Positions 8,433 to 15,546 of a stretch of 30,793 nt of DNA are shown piece by piece. The stretch spans positions 1 through 30,793 of IMG/VR virus record IMGVR_UViG_3300032050_000559. One strand, written 5' to 3'. Source of the DNA: a virus. The notes below the pieces were generated by a model. That model was not told the origin of the DNA and searched no databases. It saw only the letters and a program-made list of their open reading frames with translations. How positions within the stretch are numbered: position 1 is the first letter of the stretch; every line of letters starts with the position of its first letter. Position numbers and translations under genes: made by a program.

Positions 8433-8587
8433 GAGCGTCCTCCGAATCCCTCTGTGATGGCGCGGAGCAGTTCCTCAGGGGAGTCGTCCTGATGATCCTG
8501 CTCGTAGCAGGCGAGGCAGATACCTCCAGGAAACAAGGCGAGGGAGTCTGTGGGGGCCTCGCATCGTGAGCAGGGCTGTGCGCTCAT
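8429..8587 (-). CDS. Small zinc-finger-like protein (52 aa)
   Basis: The product starts MSAQPCSRCEAPTDSL and continues PGGICLACYEQD. Two CxxC pairs 19-20 residues apart form a plausible zinc ribbon. Both ends overlap neighbouring genes by ATGA or GTGA. Function is unknown. It is one of five small genes under the operator-bearing promoter at 9119-9147. Confidence 0.65.
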   Translation of the reverse strand: MSAQPCSRCEAPTDSLALFPGGICLACYEQDHQDDSPEELLRAITEGFGGRS

Positions 8588-8817
8588 GAGCGGGCCTCCT
8601 GTGCTGTGGTATCTATGTTGTGGCGAGAGGCAATCTCGAGCATCCTCTGCGTTGATGCTTTGCGCTTCAGGTCAATCGCCTGCTGCAGGGCCTCGTGGAC
8701 CAGAGCCTCCACCTGCGAGAACGACTCATCTCCATCCATCAGGGATGATGCACGATCATGCGCATCGGCGAGTGCCCTGACGAGCATCTCAATCTTCTTG
8801 GGCGTAGTGGTACTCAT
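8584..8817 (-). CDS. Small alpha-helical protein (77 aa)
   Basis: The ATG at 8817 overlaps the upstream stop and has GAGGAGGTGGCACG in front, so this start is preferred to a longer in-frame one near 9147. The product (start MSTTTPKKIEMLVRAL, then ALQQAIDLKRKASTQRMLE) appears entirely helical and charged, possibly a coiled-coil dimer. No family was recognised. Confidence 0.65.
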   Translation of the reverse strand: MSTTTPKKIEMLVRALADAHDRASSLMDGDESFSQVEALVHEALQQAIDLKRKASTQRMLEIASRHNIDTTAQEARS

Positions 8818-9077
8818 CGTGCCACCTCCTCCTCTGCGCATCCCGCGCACCACACCATCGGCTCTGCCATCCATGAGGTGCCCATGCGACGAGTCGGATG
8901 CTCTGCCATCGCCCCGTGGGTCTCGCAAGTCGTCGTCCATACTCCACCGTTGTTCACGAGGAGGATGGTCGCTCCTGTTTTCCTGTTCTCCCGGGTCTCG
9001 ATGACCTGCGGATCGGGGAGGATGACCTTCTGCCCCGTAGCGTGATTCTGCCGAATCTTGATGACTCGCGGTTCCAT
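8814..9077 (-). CDS. Small protein with C-terminal Cys/His residues (87 aa)
   Basis: This is the first gene after the promoter at 9119-9147. The ATG at 9077 follows AGGAAAGGGAAACATCCA, nearly the same leader as at 13643, which supports the start. The product begins MEPRVIKIRQNHATGQKVI and ends with HTCETHGAMAEH-like and WCAGCAEEEV segments (CETHG near residue 51, CAGC near 78), so it may hold a Cys/His zinc site. The N-terminal half looks like a small beta-rich fold. Function is unknown. Confidence 0.65.
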   Translation of the reverse strand: MEPRVIKIRQNHATGQKVILPDPQVIETRENRKTGATILLVNNGGVWTTTCETHGAMAEHPTRRMGTSWMAEPMVWCAGCAEEEVAR

Positions 9078-9118
9078 TGGATGTTTCCCTTTCCTCGAGG
9101 TGCGTCCTCGATGAGAGA

Positions 9119-9147
9119 ATCATGCCCGACTCAGGTCGGCATGTCAA
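9119..9147 (-). promoter_or_regulatory. Promoter with embedded CCGAC-N4-GTCGG operator (site A)
   Basis: A perfect TTGACA (9147-9142) is followed by a 17-bp spacer and CATGAT (9124-9119). The spacer holds the inverted repeat CCGAC-CTGA-GTCGG at 9126-9139. Transcription would start about 35 bases before the ATG at 9077. The layout is the same as at 15477-15505, base for base outside the N4 centre except for a few positions. Confidence 0.7.
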
Positions 9148-9263
9148 ATCATCGGAAAAGGCTCAGACAGGCGCATCCACAGCCAACAGCCCCGGGGATG
9201 CCCCGCCCGGGGAGGAGGAGGACGCGGGCGGGGGCATCCAGGGGGCCTGAGCCCGAGGAGATG
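9148..9263. terminator. Intergenic gap holding a long GC-rich hairpin after the MuF-like gene
   Basis: Arms at 9196-9209 and 9225-9239 pair over 14 bp with one bulged base around a 15-base loop (GGATGCCC...). It lies directly after the stop of the MuF-like gene and before the site A promoter. No clear U-run follows, which is common for GC-rich actinobacterial terminators. It probably ends or attenuates the upstream transcript so that the small-gene block is independently controlled. Confidence 0.5.
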
Positions 9264-10172
9264 CTACTCGCTCAGCCTGAGGATGTCTGACTGCCCTGCG
9301 CTCGGATCAACTACGACGACATCATCCTGCCCGACGATCGTGCCGTTGGGGCGACGATCTCCGACATACAGAGCCTCGTAGTGGCATCGGCAGTTTACGA
9401 CCTGCGACGCAGGAGCCCCTGCTGCATGCGGGATCATCATCTGCACTCCCCCGACAGAGAACGGCTCCGCGAACGCCCTCACCTGATTGTTCGCATCAAC
9501 ATGATCAGGGCGAGGCGATGTCCTCGACTGCATCGAGGCGACCCACACCTTCTCGACAGGCCCATACTCGCCGAGGGCGAGATCGCCGTCGAAGTCACCG
9601 TTGATGTATGCAGCGTTTACCTCGGTGCGGGCGATGACATCGGCTCGGTAGCCTGCGAAGCGGTCGCTAACCTCGCGCAGTTGCGCTGCGAGTTTGTCCC
9701 GGCTGAGGCCCTGCTCGATCGCTCGCGTCGCGGTGCGGGAGACATCTGTCCAGATTGTCTGCCCGACATCAAGCATCCTGTTGCTCGCCCGGGCCATGTA
9801 GTCGATCGCCTGAGTGTTGATGACCTGCGTCCATGCCTGAGCGACAGCCTCAGGGATGACGGCGTATCCCTCTGCGACGGTGAACGCCGAGATGCCTCCC
9901 TCGAGATAGGTCTCCTCGATGTCGGGCACGATCTCAGGGATGACGAGCCTCCACAGGGGGATGATGTCGTCGATGATGGACAGGTCGCCTGCTGCAGTCA
10001 GCGCGGTGTCCTCGATGGACTCGATGAACTGCCCGAACACTTGGGAGACGATTCGGGACAGGGCCCTCTCGATCCGGCGGGCGAGCCTCTGTGCTCGAGC
10101 CTCGAGCCAGTCGTCGAGGGCCTCCGCGTCGCGGGGATTAGGCGGTGCCGAGGGCGAGGGAGAGGCGGGCAT
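9264..10172 (-). CDS. MuF-like minor head protein
   Basis: The 302-residue product follows and overlaps the portal gene by 35 bases, the classic portal-MuF order. The C-terminal half carries the Mu F-like head morphogenesis motif: ARTEVNAAYINGDFDG, then KVWVASMQSRTSPRPDHVDA, IPHAAGAP and NCRCHYEA. The last Cys-x-Cys motif is typical of the family. The N-terminal half is helical (ARAQRLARRIERAL). MuF proteins are minor capsid components joined to the portal, and some are injected. The ATG at 10172 has GGAG upstream. No extra toxin domain follows the MuF core. Confidence 0.85.
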   Translation of the reverse strand: MPASPSPSAPPNPRDAEALDDWLEARAQRLARRIERALSRIVSQVFGQFIESIEDTALTAAGDLSIIDDIIPLWRLVIPEIVPDIEETYLEGGISAFTVAEGYAVIPEAVAQAWTQVINTQAIDYMARASNRMLDVGQTIWTDVSRTATRAIEQGLSRDKLAAQLREVSDRFAGYRADVIARTEVNAAYINGDFDGDLALGEYGPVEKVWVASMQSRTSPRPDHVDANNQVRAFAEPFSVGGVQMMIPHAAGAPASQVVNCRCHYEALYVGDRRPNGTIVGQDDVVVVDPSAGQSDILRLSE

Positions 10173-11988
10173 ACGAGTGCTCCTGCTGCGCTGCGAGCAG
10201 GGCTCGCGTGTAGGTCTCGAGGCTGTCGATCAGGCTGTCGGAGTCAGCCCCATACCGCTCTGCGATCTCGGGGACAAGGCTCCAGGCCCCATCGAGCAGG
10301 GAGGCGAAGTCTGAGTGCGCTGATGCGTCGATGATGGTATGGATGGAGCAGGGATCGCCGACCTGGACTGAGGCTGCGCCTCCGGGCTGTCCCTTGCCTG
10401 CAGCAGAGCGCAGACGCGATCCTGCCCGCTCCAGGGCTCGCCGGATGATGACATCGCAGGCTGCAGTCAGGGCTGAGGCGGTGACCTGAGGCTCAGGAGG
10501 CCCCTGAGTCTCCGGCTGAGAGACAGGGAGGGCAGGCATCAGAGCCTCGTCGGGCATGTCGAGATTAACTGCGAGATCTGCGCCGATTAGGCCGAGATCC
10601 TCGAGCAGAGGCGACGCGAGCGCAGGCACGCCCCGGATGATCGAGAGGAGTATCTGCTCCCTGCGCTCCTCGTCGCTCGGGAGATCCTCGACGGAGAGGC
10701 CCATCTCTCGGAGGAGGGCCTCGCGGGAGAGGGCGTTCCGATCGTATGCAGCCACAGCGTTGGCGGAGCGATCCGGGCGGGTTCGCAGGTCAGAAGTGTC
10801 GTACCAGACGAGGACATCAGAGGGATCGAAGCCCTCTGCGATCAGGGCAGGGACGAGGAAGCCCATCGTTAGGGCATGGGCGACAGTCTCGGTCAGGGGC
10901 TCGACATGGAGCGTGATGGCCTCCTCTGCGACCTGCCATGCCCCCCAATGATTCATCCCTCCGGTGCCTGTGAGGATCTCCGGCGGGATGTCGAGGCCAA
11001 GAGCGAGACGGCGGATGGCGTTGTCGAGCAGATCGCGGGCGCGATCATCGAACGGCGTTGCGAATGTCAGGTGCTTGACCTGCCCGACGAGTTCCCCAGG
11101 CATCTTTACGACGAGCGGGACGACTGAGGCTGCAGAGCCTCGGTCGATGAGGGGGACTGTCATCGTCTCGATCAGCGTCTCGACGAAGTTGTCCTCCGGC
11201 GCGGTGATGTCCTCATCATCAGGATCGACTCCTGTCGAGGACTGAGGGCCCTGCCCCGGGGGGAACACAGCCTCTGAGGGGATGGCAAGGAGGCCTGCCC
11301 CGGCGAGCCTGCTCTGCGCTGTCGCCTGGATGTGGCGTTCGAGCAGGTCGATCTCGCGGAGGACTGAGAGCGTGCCTCTGACCGGGGAGTCGCTCTCCCA
11401 TGATCTGCGAGGATGCCTGCGCCATACCTTCACGACGACTGCGTTCGGATGCACCTCGCGCCACTCAGTCTCTGAGACGCGAACCTCGATCTGACCTGCC
11501 GGAGAGCGTCTGATCTCGTCAGAGGAGAGGACAGTCCAGGAAGTGAACTCATCGGAGATCGGATCATCGAGGGGAGGCTCGACGACGAGCCATCCGACTC
11601 CGACGACAGAGAGGTGCGTGCCAAACGAGCCGAGCATCTGCCCCTGCCCTGCAGGCCCGTGGGCGATCATGGAGACAATCTCTGCTGCGCGACGATGCAC
11701 AGGCAGGATGTCAGGATCGTCGAGGCTGATCGGGACAGGCTCGTCTCCTGCTGCGAGAGGGGCGCGGGCTGCGACGAGGTTCACGCGGGACATCGCATTG
11801 CTGATCCAGTTGATCCCGAACCGCAGTTCGCCGATGCAGTCGTAGTAATCCCAGGCTGTCCTCTGCCACTCCTTGTTCTGAGTGACAGAGGACTGCGCCA
11901 CTCGGGCGTTTGGCGCGGAGATGATCTGCGCTGCTGCGACGAGGGAGTTCGGCTGAGGGGATCGAGATCGGCGACGGCGGTCGGGCAC
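10138..11988 (-). CDS. Portal protein
   Basis: The 616-residue product forms the dodecameric DNA portal at the capsid vertex. It contains actinophage portal features: WDYYDCIGELRFGINWISN near the start, LAGAGLLAIPSEAVFPPG in the middle and GGMNHWGAWQVAEEAITLHV in the C-terminal half. Length is within the usual 450-650 range. The start is GTG at 11988. TACGCT lies six bases ahead of it and could be a leaderless -10, though the -35 is poor. The gene stands after thirteen small genes that separate it from the large terminase, and it overlaps the MuF-like gene. Confidence 0.9.
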   Translation of the reverse strand: MPDRRRRSRSPQPNSLVAAAQIISAPNARVAQSSVTQNKEWQRTAWDYYDCIGELRFGINWISNAMSRVNLVAARAPLAAGDEPVPISLDDPDILPVHRRAAEIVSMIAHGPAGQGQMLGSFGTHLSVVGVGWLVVEPPLDDPISDEFTSWTVLSSDEIRRSPAGQIEVRVSETEWREVHPNAVVVKVWRRHPRRSWESDSPVRGTLSVLREIDLLERHIQATAQSRLAGAGLLAIPSEAVFPPGQGPQSSTGVDPDDEDITAPEDNFVETLIETMTVPLIDRGSAASVVPLVVKMPGELVGQVKHLTFATPFDDRARDLLDNAIRRLALGLDIPPEILTGTGGMNHWGAWQVAEEAITLHVEPLTETVAHALTMGFLVPALIAEGFDPSDVLVWYDTSDLRTRPDRSANAVAAYDRNALSREALLREMGLSVEDLPSDEERREQILLSIIRGVPALASPLLEDLGLIGADLAVNLDMPDEALMPALPVSQPETQGPPEPQVTASALTAACDVIIRRALERAGSRLRSAAGKGQPGGAASVQVGDPCSIHTIIDASAHSDFASLLDGAWSLVPEIAERYGADSDSLIDSLETYTRALLAAQQEHSYARLSLALGTA

Positions 11989-12043
11989 GCTGAGAGCGTA
12001 CAGGACTGATGAGCCCAGTTGATGCTACCTCAGAGCGTCTGCC

Positions 12044-12442
12044 TCATCCCCCGCGGTCGTAGAGCCTGCGAACCTCGTGCCACATCTGAGAGTGCTCCGG
12101 ATCATCCTGAGCCTCTGCTGTCTGATGCCTGTCTGCGAGGGAGCCCGGGACTGCCTCCCTCTCGAGATGCGCTGAGAGGCATCCGAGGTATCCGATCGCA
12201 TCGACGAGCGAGTCGCGATGGAGCGTCCCCTGCGAGAGGTTGGTGCGCAGGCGGGCCATCTTGACTGCGATCATGAACATCAGGGCCTGATCAACGGTGA
12301 GGCGGATGCCTGTCAGAGCCTCGAAGATGTCTGTCACCTTCCGGTAGTCGTCGCTCGGATGGCTGTAGGCGGTCTGCCTCGGGCCTGTGATCAGGCCATA
12401 CGCCTCGAGGACTGCCTCAGCCCCAGGGATGCTCTCGCTCAT
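12044..12442 (-). CDS. DUF6378-like phage protein (132 aa)
   Basis: The core GPRQTAYSHPSDDYRKVTDI, then MIAVKMARLRTN and HRDSLVDAIGYLGCLSAH, matches a domain common in phages (resembles DUF6378), where a Pro-Arg, a Tyr-x-His-Pro, a Lys-x-Ala-Arg-Leu and a His-x-Asp-Ser-x-x-Asp are conserved. Such all-alpha proteins recall nucleotide pyrophosphohydrolases (MazG-like), but that function is not proven. The ATG at 12442 overlaps the previous stop (ATGA) and has GGAGAG in front, so the longer upstream starts are rejected. Confidence 0.75.
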   Translation of the reverse strand: MSESIPGAEAVLEAYGLITGPRQTAYSHPSDDYRKVTDIFEALTGIRLTVDQALMFMIAVKMARLRTNLSQGTLHRDSLVDAIGYLGCLSAHLEREAVPGSLADRHQTAEAQDDPEHSQMWHEVRRLYDRGG

Positions 12443-12711
12443 GCTCTCTCCTCGATCTCGACGCTCGTCCACCAGAGCCTGCCCCAGACGAGGCAGGGAT
12501 GCGTCCCGAGCCTCGTCGCGAGCCTGTCTGCCCGATAGGCAGAGACGAGATACCGCTCGTCCCTGCGCCATTTGCCGACTGTTTTCCTGCCGATCCCGAG
12601 GGCTCCTGCGATCGCGTCATCCTCGCTCTCAGGATCGAAGTAGCGCAGCAGGGCCCGGGCATCAAAGATGCGGGGCTCTGCCCTGCTCGGGCGATCAACT
12701 GCGACTCTCAT
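12439..12711 (-). CDS. Helix-turn-helix protein, paralogue of the next gene upstream (90 aa)
   Basis: The ATG at 12711 follows GGAGGAGATGC. The product shows FDARALLRYFDPESEDDAI, then GIGRKTVGKWRRDE, a helix-turn-helix, and YRADRLATRLGTHPCLVWG. The last motif (aaDrlAxRLGxHPxxVWG) is a hallmark of small actinophage DNA-binding proteins. It is about half identical by eye to the C-terminal part of the product of 12695-13072, so the two arose by tandem duplication. It is a candidate regulator, perhaps of the CCGAC-N4-GTCGG sites. Confidence 0.75.
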   Translation of the reverse strand: MRVAVDRPSRAEPRIFDARALLRYFDPESEDDAIAGALGIGRKTVGKWRRDERYLVSAYRADRLATRLGTHPCLVWGRLWWTSVEIEERA

Positions 12712-13072
12712 GCATCTCCTCCTCGTCAGGGGCAAGTCGCCACCAGTCATCGCCCCACACCTCGCAGGGATGGGCTCCGATGCGAGTCGCGAGATCGTCA
12801 GCGCGGTAGTCGTTGAGCAGGTTGTCGTGCTCCTGTCGCCACTCGCCGATGAGTCGCCTGCCGACTCCCAGGGCCTCGCCGATTGTGATGTCTGTCGCCT
12901 CGGGATCGAAGAACCTGAGGAGGGCTCGAGCGTCGTAGCGGGCAGGGAGGCCCCTGCGCCTGATGCCCTGCCTGCGCTCCTGTCTCCTGATGCTGAATGC
13001 CTCTCGGCAGTCGTCGCATCTGCATCCGCGGTGGTAGAGCGTCTCGGTGCCATGACGGAGCCCGGGCCTCAT
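12695..13072 (-). CDS. RGCRC-motif plus helix-turn-helix DNA-binding protein (125 aa)
   Basis: The N-terminal 30 residues hold HGTETLYHRGCRCDDCREAF, a short Cys module found in many actinophage proteins and also encoded at 23266-23499. The C-terminal part (YDARALLRFFDPEATDITI, then GVGRRLIGEWRQE and YRADDLATRIGAHPCEVWG) is a helix-turn-helix with the ADxLATRxGxHPxxVWG tail, repeated in the next gene. The start overlaps the upstream stop (ATGA). The Cys module plausibly binds zinc. It is likely a DNA-binding regulator. Confidence 0.75.
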   Translation of the reverse strand: MRPGLRHGTETLYHRGCRCDDCREAFSIRRQERRQGIRRRGLPARYDARALLRFFDPEATDITIGEALGVGRRLIGEWRQEHDNLLNDYRADDLATRIGAHPCEVWGDDWWRLAPDEEEMHESRS

Positions 13073-13290
13073 GCGTCGTCCTCCTCGCGATCGGCGAGAT
13101 TTGCCTCATCCCATCCTGCAAGCCATCCCTGGAGGAACGGCTCTGCTGCGCCGACCGGGCGACCTGTGATCGACCCGCCGAGCAGGGCGAGCGTCGCCGA
13201 GGCATCGAGGGCAGGGGCCCGAGGGAGGCCCTGTGCGCAGGCCTGCGCCCCCTGGGCGTATCCCTCCTCGAAGGTCAGCCCCGCGCTCAC
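13069..13290 (-). CDS. Small protein of unknown function (73 aa)
   Basis: The GTG at 13290 overlaps the upstream stop as GTGA, and the stop overlaps the next ATG. The product reads AGLTFEEGYAQGAQACAQG, then SITGRPVGAAEPFLQGWLAGWDEA, ending in acidic residues. Repeated Gly-Trp/Tyr plus 'F..GW..GWD' patterns occur in small actinophage proteins that bind nothing known. Longer in-frame starts upstream would extend into the previous gene and are rejected. Confidence 0.6.
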   Translation of the reverse strand: MSAGLTFEEGYAQGAQACAQGLPRAPALDASATLALLGGSITGRPVGAAEPFLQGWLAGWDEANLADREEDDA

Positions 13291-13643
13291 TCGTGGCTCC
13301 CGTGGCATCCGAGGGAGTGGGGGCCATCGCTGATGCACTCGAGGCGCACGACGCAGACGCAGGCGACGCTGATGCATGCCTTGCAGTGGATGCCCCTCTG
13401 CGGGTTGAAGGCCCGGATGCGCTCGGCGCGATCCCTGCCCTCATCAGTCAGGATGAAGTCCTTCTGATCGAAGCGGTACTCGATGAGGCCGTGGGTGATC
13501 AGAGTCAGGAGAGCCTCCTCGACTGCTGATTTATTGGCGCGGGCATGGAGATCCTCTGCGGTGACTGGCCCCTCGAGCGTCGCCGTGTAGGTGAGGATTT
13601 TCCTCTGGAGTGTTGTGAGCCGAGGCTCGGTTGCTGTGGTCAT
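13287..13643 (-). CDS. Winged-helix-like protein with Cys-rich tail (118 aa)
   Basis: The leader AGGAAAGGGAAACA precedes ATG 13643. Residues 8-70 (LTTLQRKILTYTATLEG, then AEDLHARANKSAVEEALLTL and LIEYRFDQKDFILTDEGRD) form a winged-helix: turn-helix followed by a beta wing, with the TDEGR ending common in transcriptional regulators. Residues 80-118 hold six cysteines and several His (HCKACISVACVCV, then CHGSH), probably a metal site. This gene is first behind operator site C, so it may be an autoregulated repressor or antirepressor. Confidence 0.7.
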   Translation of the reverse strand: MTTATEPRLTTLQRKILTYTATLEGPVTAEDLHARANKSAVEEALLTLITHGLIEYRFDQKDFILTDEGRDRAERIRAFNPQRGIHCKACISVACVCVVRLECISDGPHSLGCHGSHE

Positions 13644-13707
13644 TGTTTCCCTTTCCTCTGAGGCCGGATGGCCTCGAGACCTGTGCTGCGAGCCTGATGA
13701 GGCCCCC

Positions 13708-13736
13708 AGGATGCCCGACTCTAGTCGGAGTGCAGG
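13708..13736 (-). promoter_or_regulatory. Promoter-like region with CCGAC-N4-GTCGG operator (site C)
   Basis: The perfect inverted repeat CCGACT-AG-AGTCGG lies at 13715-13728, at the same distance from CATCCT (13713-13708) as in sites A and B from their CATGAT. The -35 position (CCTGCA) is poor. The site precedes the winged-helix gene at 13643 in a 106-base gap (13644-13749) that holds nothing else recognised. Confidence 0.5.
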
Positions 13737-13749
13737 CAGATTGCGAGCG

Positions 13750-14043
13750 TCAGTCGTTCATCTCGAGCGCGATCACGCGGTCGATCCAGTCATCGACGCG
13801 AGGCGGGTCGTAGACCCACTCGCGGAGGGCATCTGAGAGGAGGCGTATCTCGCTCCATCCGAGCCTGCCCCCGCGGTAGCAGGGCTCGCCGAGGTGCTCG
13901 TCCGACCATCCGACGAGATCGAGCAGGCACGAGAACGGGCCCTCCCCCGGATGATAGTTGAGACTCCACTCGTAGAGAGCCTGCGTCGCCTCGACTCTCT
14001 CGTCCCTCTCCTCGAGGAACTCCCATACAGTCATGCTGCTCAT
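13750..14043 (-). CDS. Small acidic protein of unknown function (97 aa)
   Basis: The product (start MSSMTVWEFLEERDERV, then YHPGEGPFSCLLDLVGWSDE and WVYDPPRVDDWIDRVIALE) looks helical and acidic, with many Trp. The ATG overlaps the preceding stop (ATGA). Similar Trp/Asp-rich small proteins are frequent in actinophages without assigned function. It is the last gene of the block begun at 15436. Confidence 0.65.
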   Translation of the reverse strand: MSSMTVWEFLEERDERVEATQALYEWSLNYHPGEGPFSCLLDLVGWSDEHLGEPCYRGGRLGWSEIRLLSDALREWVYDPPRVDDWIDRVIALEMND

Positions 14044-14471
14044 CTCATCTCTCCTCTGCTCAGGGATGCCGGATGAGGCTCATCCGCGACCATCCACTCT
14101 GCGCTCTCCATGTCTGCCTCGCACTCCTGACAGGAGTCTCCTCCTGAGAGCGATCGAGGCATGCCTCCCTGCATCTCGTCTGTGAACTCGATCCATCCGC
14201 AGGATGGGCAGGAGCGAGTCCACATCAGGTCGAGCCCGCTCTGCGGGATCGTGACAGTCAGCGTCAGATCGTGAATGGCAATCTCCTGCCCCTCGCGGTA
14301 GGCCCTGATGGTGCGTCCTGTCCTCAGGTCAATGACCTGAGCCTCGTTGGCCTCAGCGTTCGAGGCTTTGAGAGCCCAGGCCTCAGCAGAGGCGATGCTC
14401 CTCTCTGTGCCTGTCAGGAGCCACGGCTCTGAGGGGCGACCTAGCACGACGAAGTATCTCGCTCTGCTCAT
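14040..14471 (-). CDS. Zinc-ribbon-like protein of unknown function (143 aa)
   Basis: The start is taken as ATG 14471, which overlaps the previous stop as TGATG and lies six bases after GGAGTGG. An upstream in-frame ATG at 14480 is less likely. The N-terminal 70 residues (ARYFVVLGRPSEPWLLTG, then AQVIDLRTGRTIRAYREGQ) look like a small beta-alpha fold. Residues about 85-125 contain SCPSCGWIEF and SCQECEAD, two CxxC pairs that would form a zinc ribbon. Function is unknown. Confidence 0.65.
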   Translation of the reverse strand: MSRARYFVVLGRPSEPWLLTGTERSIASAEAWALKASNAEANEAQVIDLRTGRTIRAYREGQEIAIHDLTLTVTIPQSGLDLMWTRSCPSCGWIEFTDEMQGGMPRSLSGGDSCQECEADMESAEWMVADEPHPASLSRGEMR

Positions 14472-14734
14472 CAGAACCACTCCATTCGCTCATCGTCTCG
14501 GGCGATGTATCCCCAAGCGACAGGATGAGCCCCATCGAGAGGATCATCCTGGTACTCAGTCGCCTCTCCCACGCCGTATGACGACTCAGGATCAACGAGG
14601 GCGAGATGACGCTTGAGCCAACGCTGCGCCTCAGCCCGGGTTGCGACGCTCGCAGAGCGAGTGATGGTGAACTCCTCATCCAATCGTGCGTTGGAATGCT
14701 CGCGGATGCGAACGGTGATTGTACGCCCTCTCAT
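14471..14734 (-). CDS. Small protein of unknown function (87 aa)
   Basis: The product starts MRGRTITVRIREHSNARLDE and has alternating hydrophobic residues of a beta sheet, then a helix (RAEAQRWLKRHLALV). It ends in ERMEWF. The start overlaps the preceding stop as ATGA. It resembles the beta-rich small proteins of phage accessory blocks. No family was recognised. Confidence 0.6.
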   Translation of the reverse strand: MRGRTITVRIREHSNARLDEEFTITRSASVATRAEAQRWLKRHLALVDPESSYGVGEATEYQDDPLDGAHPVAWGYIARDDERMEWF

Positions 14735-14955
14735 GCTCCTCCTCCCATGCTGACGAGCGCATCTCTGTGCATCAGGGCCTGCTCTGCCTGCAGTTCCTCA
14801 GGAGTCCAGGCTGCCCCGTACTCGTCGCCGACGATTTCGTAGCATGTCTTGCAGGCGATGCCATCAGTCGTCCCGGTTGCGAGAGCCTCGCAGCAGGGCG
14901 TGACAGGGTAGAGCATGCCCTCTGCCTCGATGAGGCGCATCCCGTGGATTATCAT
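14731..14955 (-). CDS. Small CxxC protein (74 aa)
   Basis: The product (start MIIHGMRLIEAEGMLYPV) carries CCEALATG and ACKTCYEIVGDEYG, which may pair as a zinc ribbon. The C-terminal helix is ELQAEQALMHRDALV. It starts in an ATGA overlap with the upstream gene. Function is unknown. Confidence 0.6.
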   Translation of the reverse strand: MIIHGMRLIEAEGMLYPVTPCCEALATGTTDGIACKTCYEIVGDEYGAAWTPEELQAEQALMHRDALVSMGGGA

Positions 14956-15275
14956 GACGCATCCTCCTCAGGCCTCGTCACAGTCAGGTAGGACTTATGA
15001 AAGAACTGCCTGTTGGGCGTGATGATCTCCACCTCGTAGCCTGCGTCTGCGAGGACGACCGAGGCAAGGAGAAGGGCAGCGTCGGCATTTGGCATGCCAT
15101 GACCTCGCGAGAAGTAGACATTGACCTGCTTCACAGGGCCTCCTGCTCGGTCACGATACTGCCTGCAGGAGAAGCCCCCCTCGTACATGGAGCCTGCCTC
15201 GCATCGCAGACCTGCTCGCTTGAGCCTCGCTGTGAGTGCCTGCGAGGAGAGGTTGATGTTCGCAGTCGTGCTCAT
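14952..15275 (-). CDS. Protein of unknown function (107 aa)
   Basis: GGGGAGGAAG precedes ATG 15275, which overlaps the previous stop as TGATG. The product (start MSTTANINLSSQALTARL, then GGFSCRQYRDRAG, VNVYFSRGHG and VVLADAGYEVEIIT) looks like an alpha/beta protein. The segments resemble small phage proteins of unassigned function. A longer start at 15326 lacks a ribosome site. Confidence 0.65.
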   Translation of the reverse strand: MSTTANINLSSQALTARLKRAGLRCEAGSMYEGGFSCRQYRDRAGGPVKQVNVYFSRGHGMPNADAALLLASVVLADAGYEVEIITPNRQFFHKSYLTVTRPEEDAS

Positions 15276-15436
15276 CACTTCTTCCTCCCCGGCTTGGTGG
15301 CGAGCCTGCCGTTGGCGACTCCCCACTCGATGGCCTCAGCCCTCTGCACCATGATGGCATCCACCATCGTCATGCCCTGCTCCATCAGTTCCTGCACTCG
15401 CTCTGTAGCGTTCCTCAGGGGCTTGTTGATGTCCAT
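15275..15436 (-). CDS. Small helical protein (53 aa), first gene behind operator site B
   Basis: The product MDINKPLRNATERVQELM... (53 residues) ends in a basic tail (LATKPGRKK). It is preceded by AGAGAGGAAAAC and by the operator-bearing promoter at 15477-15505. The longer in-frame start at 15505 lies inside that promoter and is rejected. Function is unknown; the size, helicity and basic tail would suit DNA or RNA binding. Confidence 0.65.
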   Translation of the reverse strand: MDINKPLRNATERVQELMEQGMTMVDAIMVQRAEAIEWGVANGRLATKPGRKK

Positions 15437-15476
15437 GTTTTCCTCTCTCTGCGTCAGGCGATCCCTGACAGAGAGA

Positions 15477-15505
15477 ATCATGCCCGACCTGAGTCGGCAG
15501 GTCAA
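15477..15505 (-). promoter_or_regulatory. Promoter with embedded CCGAC-N4-GTCGG operator (site B)
   Basis: TTGACC (15505-15500), 17-bp spacer and CATGAT (15482-15477) on the minus strand. The inverted repeat CCGAC-TCAG-GTCGG occupies 15484-15497. It drives the small-gene block that starts at 15436 and runs to 13750 or beyond. The gap 15437-15546 holds only this promoter. Confidence 0.7.
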
Positions 15506-15546
15506 GTCATGTTGTAAACGCTGTTTCTAGGCGCAGAGAGGCTGAA

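Noticed and set aside
8898-9290. A 130-codon plus-strand frame across the gap at 9148-9263
   Set aside because: It runs over a predicted hairpin and promoter and opposite a coding gene, with no ribosome site and no recognisable content.
9381-10334. A 317-codon plus-strand frame opposite the MuF-like gene
   Set aside because: The minus strand has MuF motifs in frame. The plus translation lacks any recognisable fold and has no ribosome site.
12417-12698. An alternative minus-strand frame overlapping the tandem helix-turn-helix genes
   Set aside because: The translation has no motif, while the chosen frame is paralogous to its neighbour and has a strong ribosome site and ATGA coupling.
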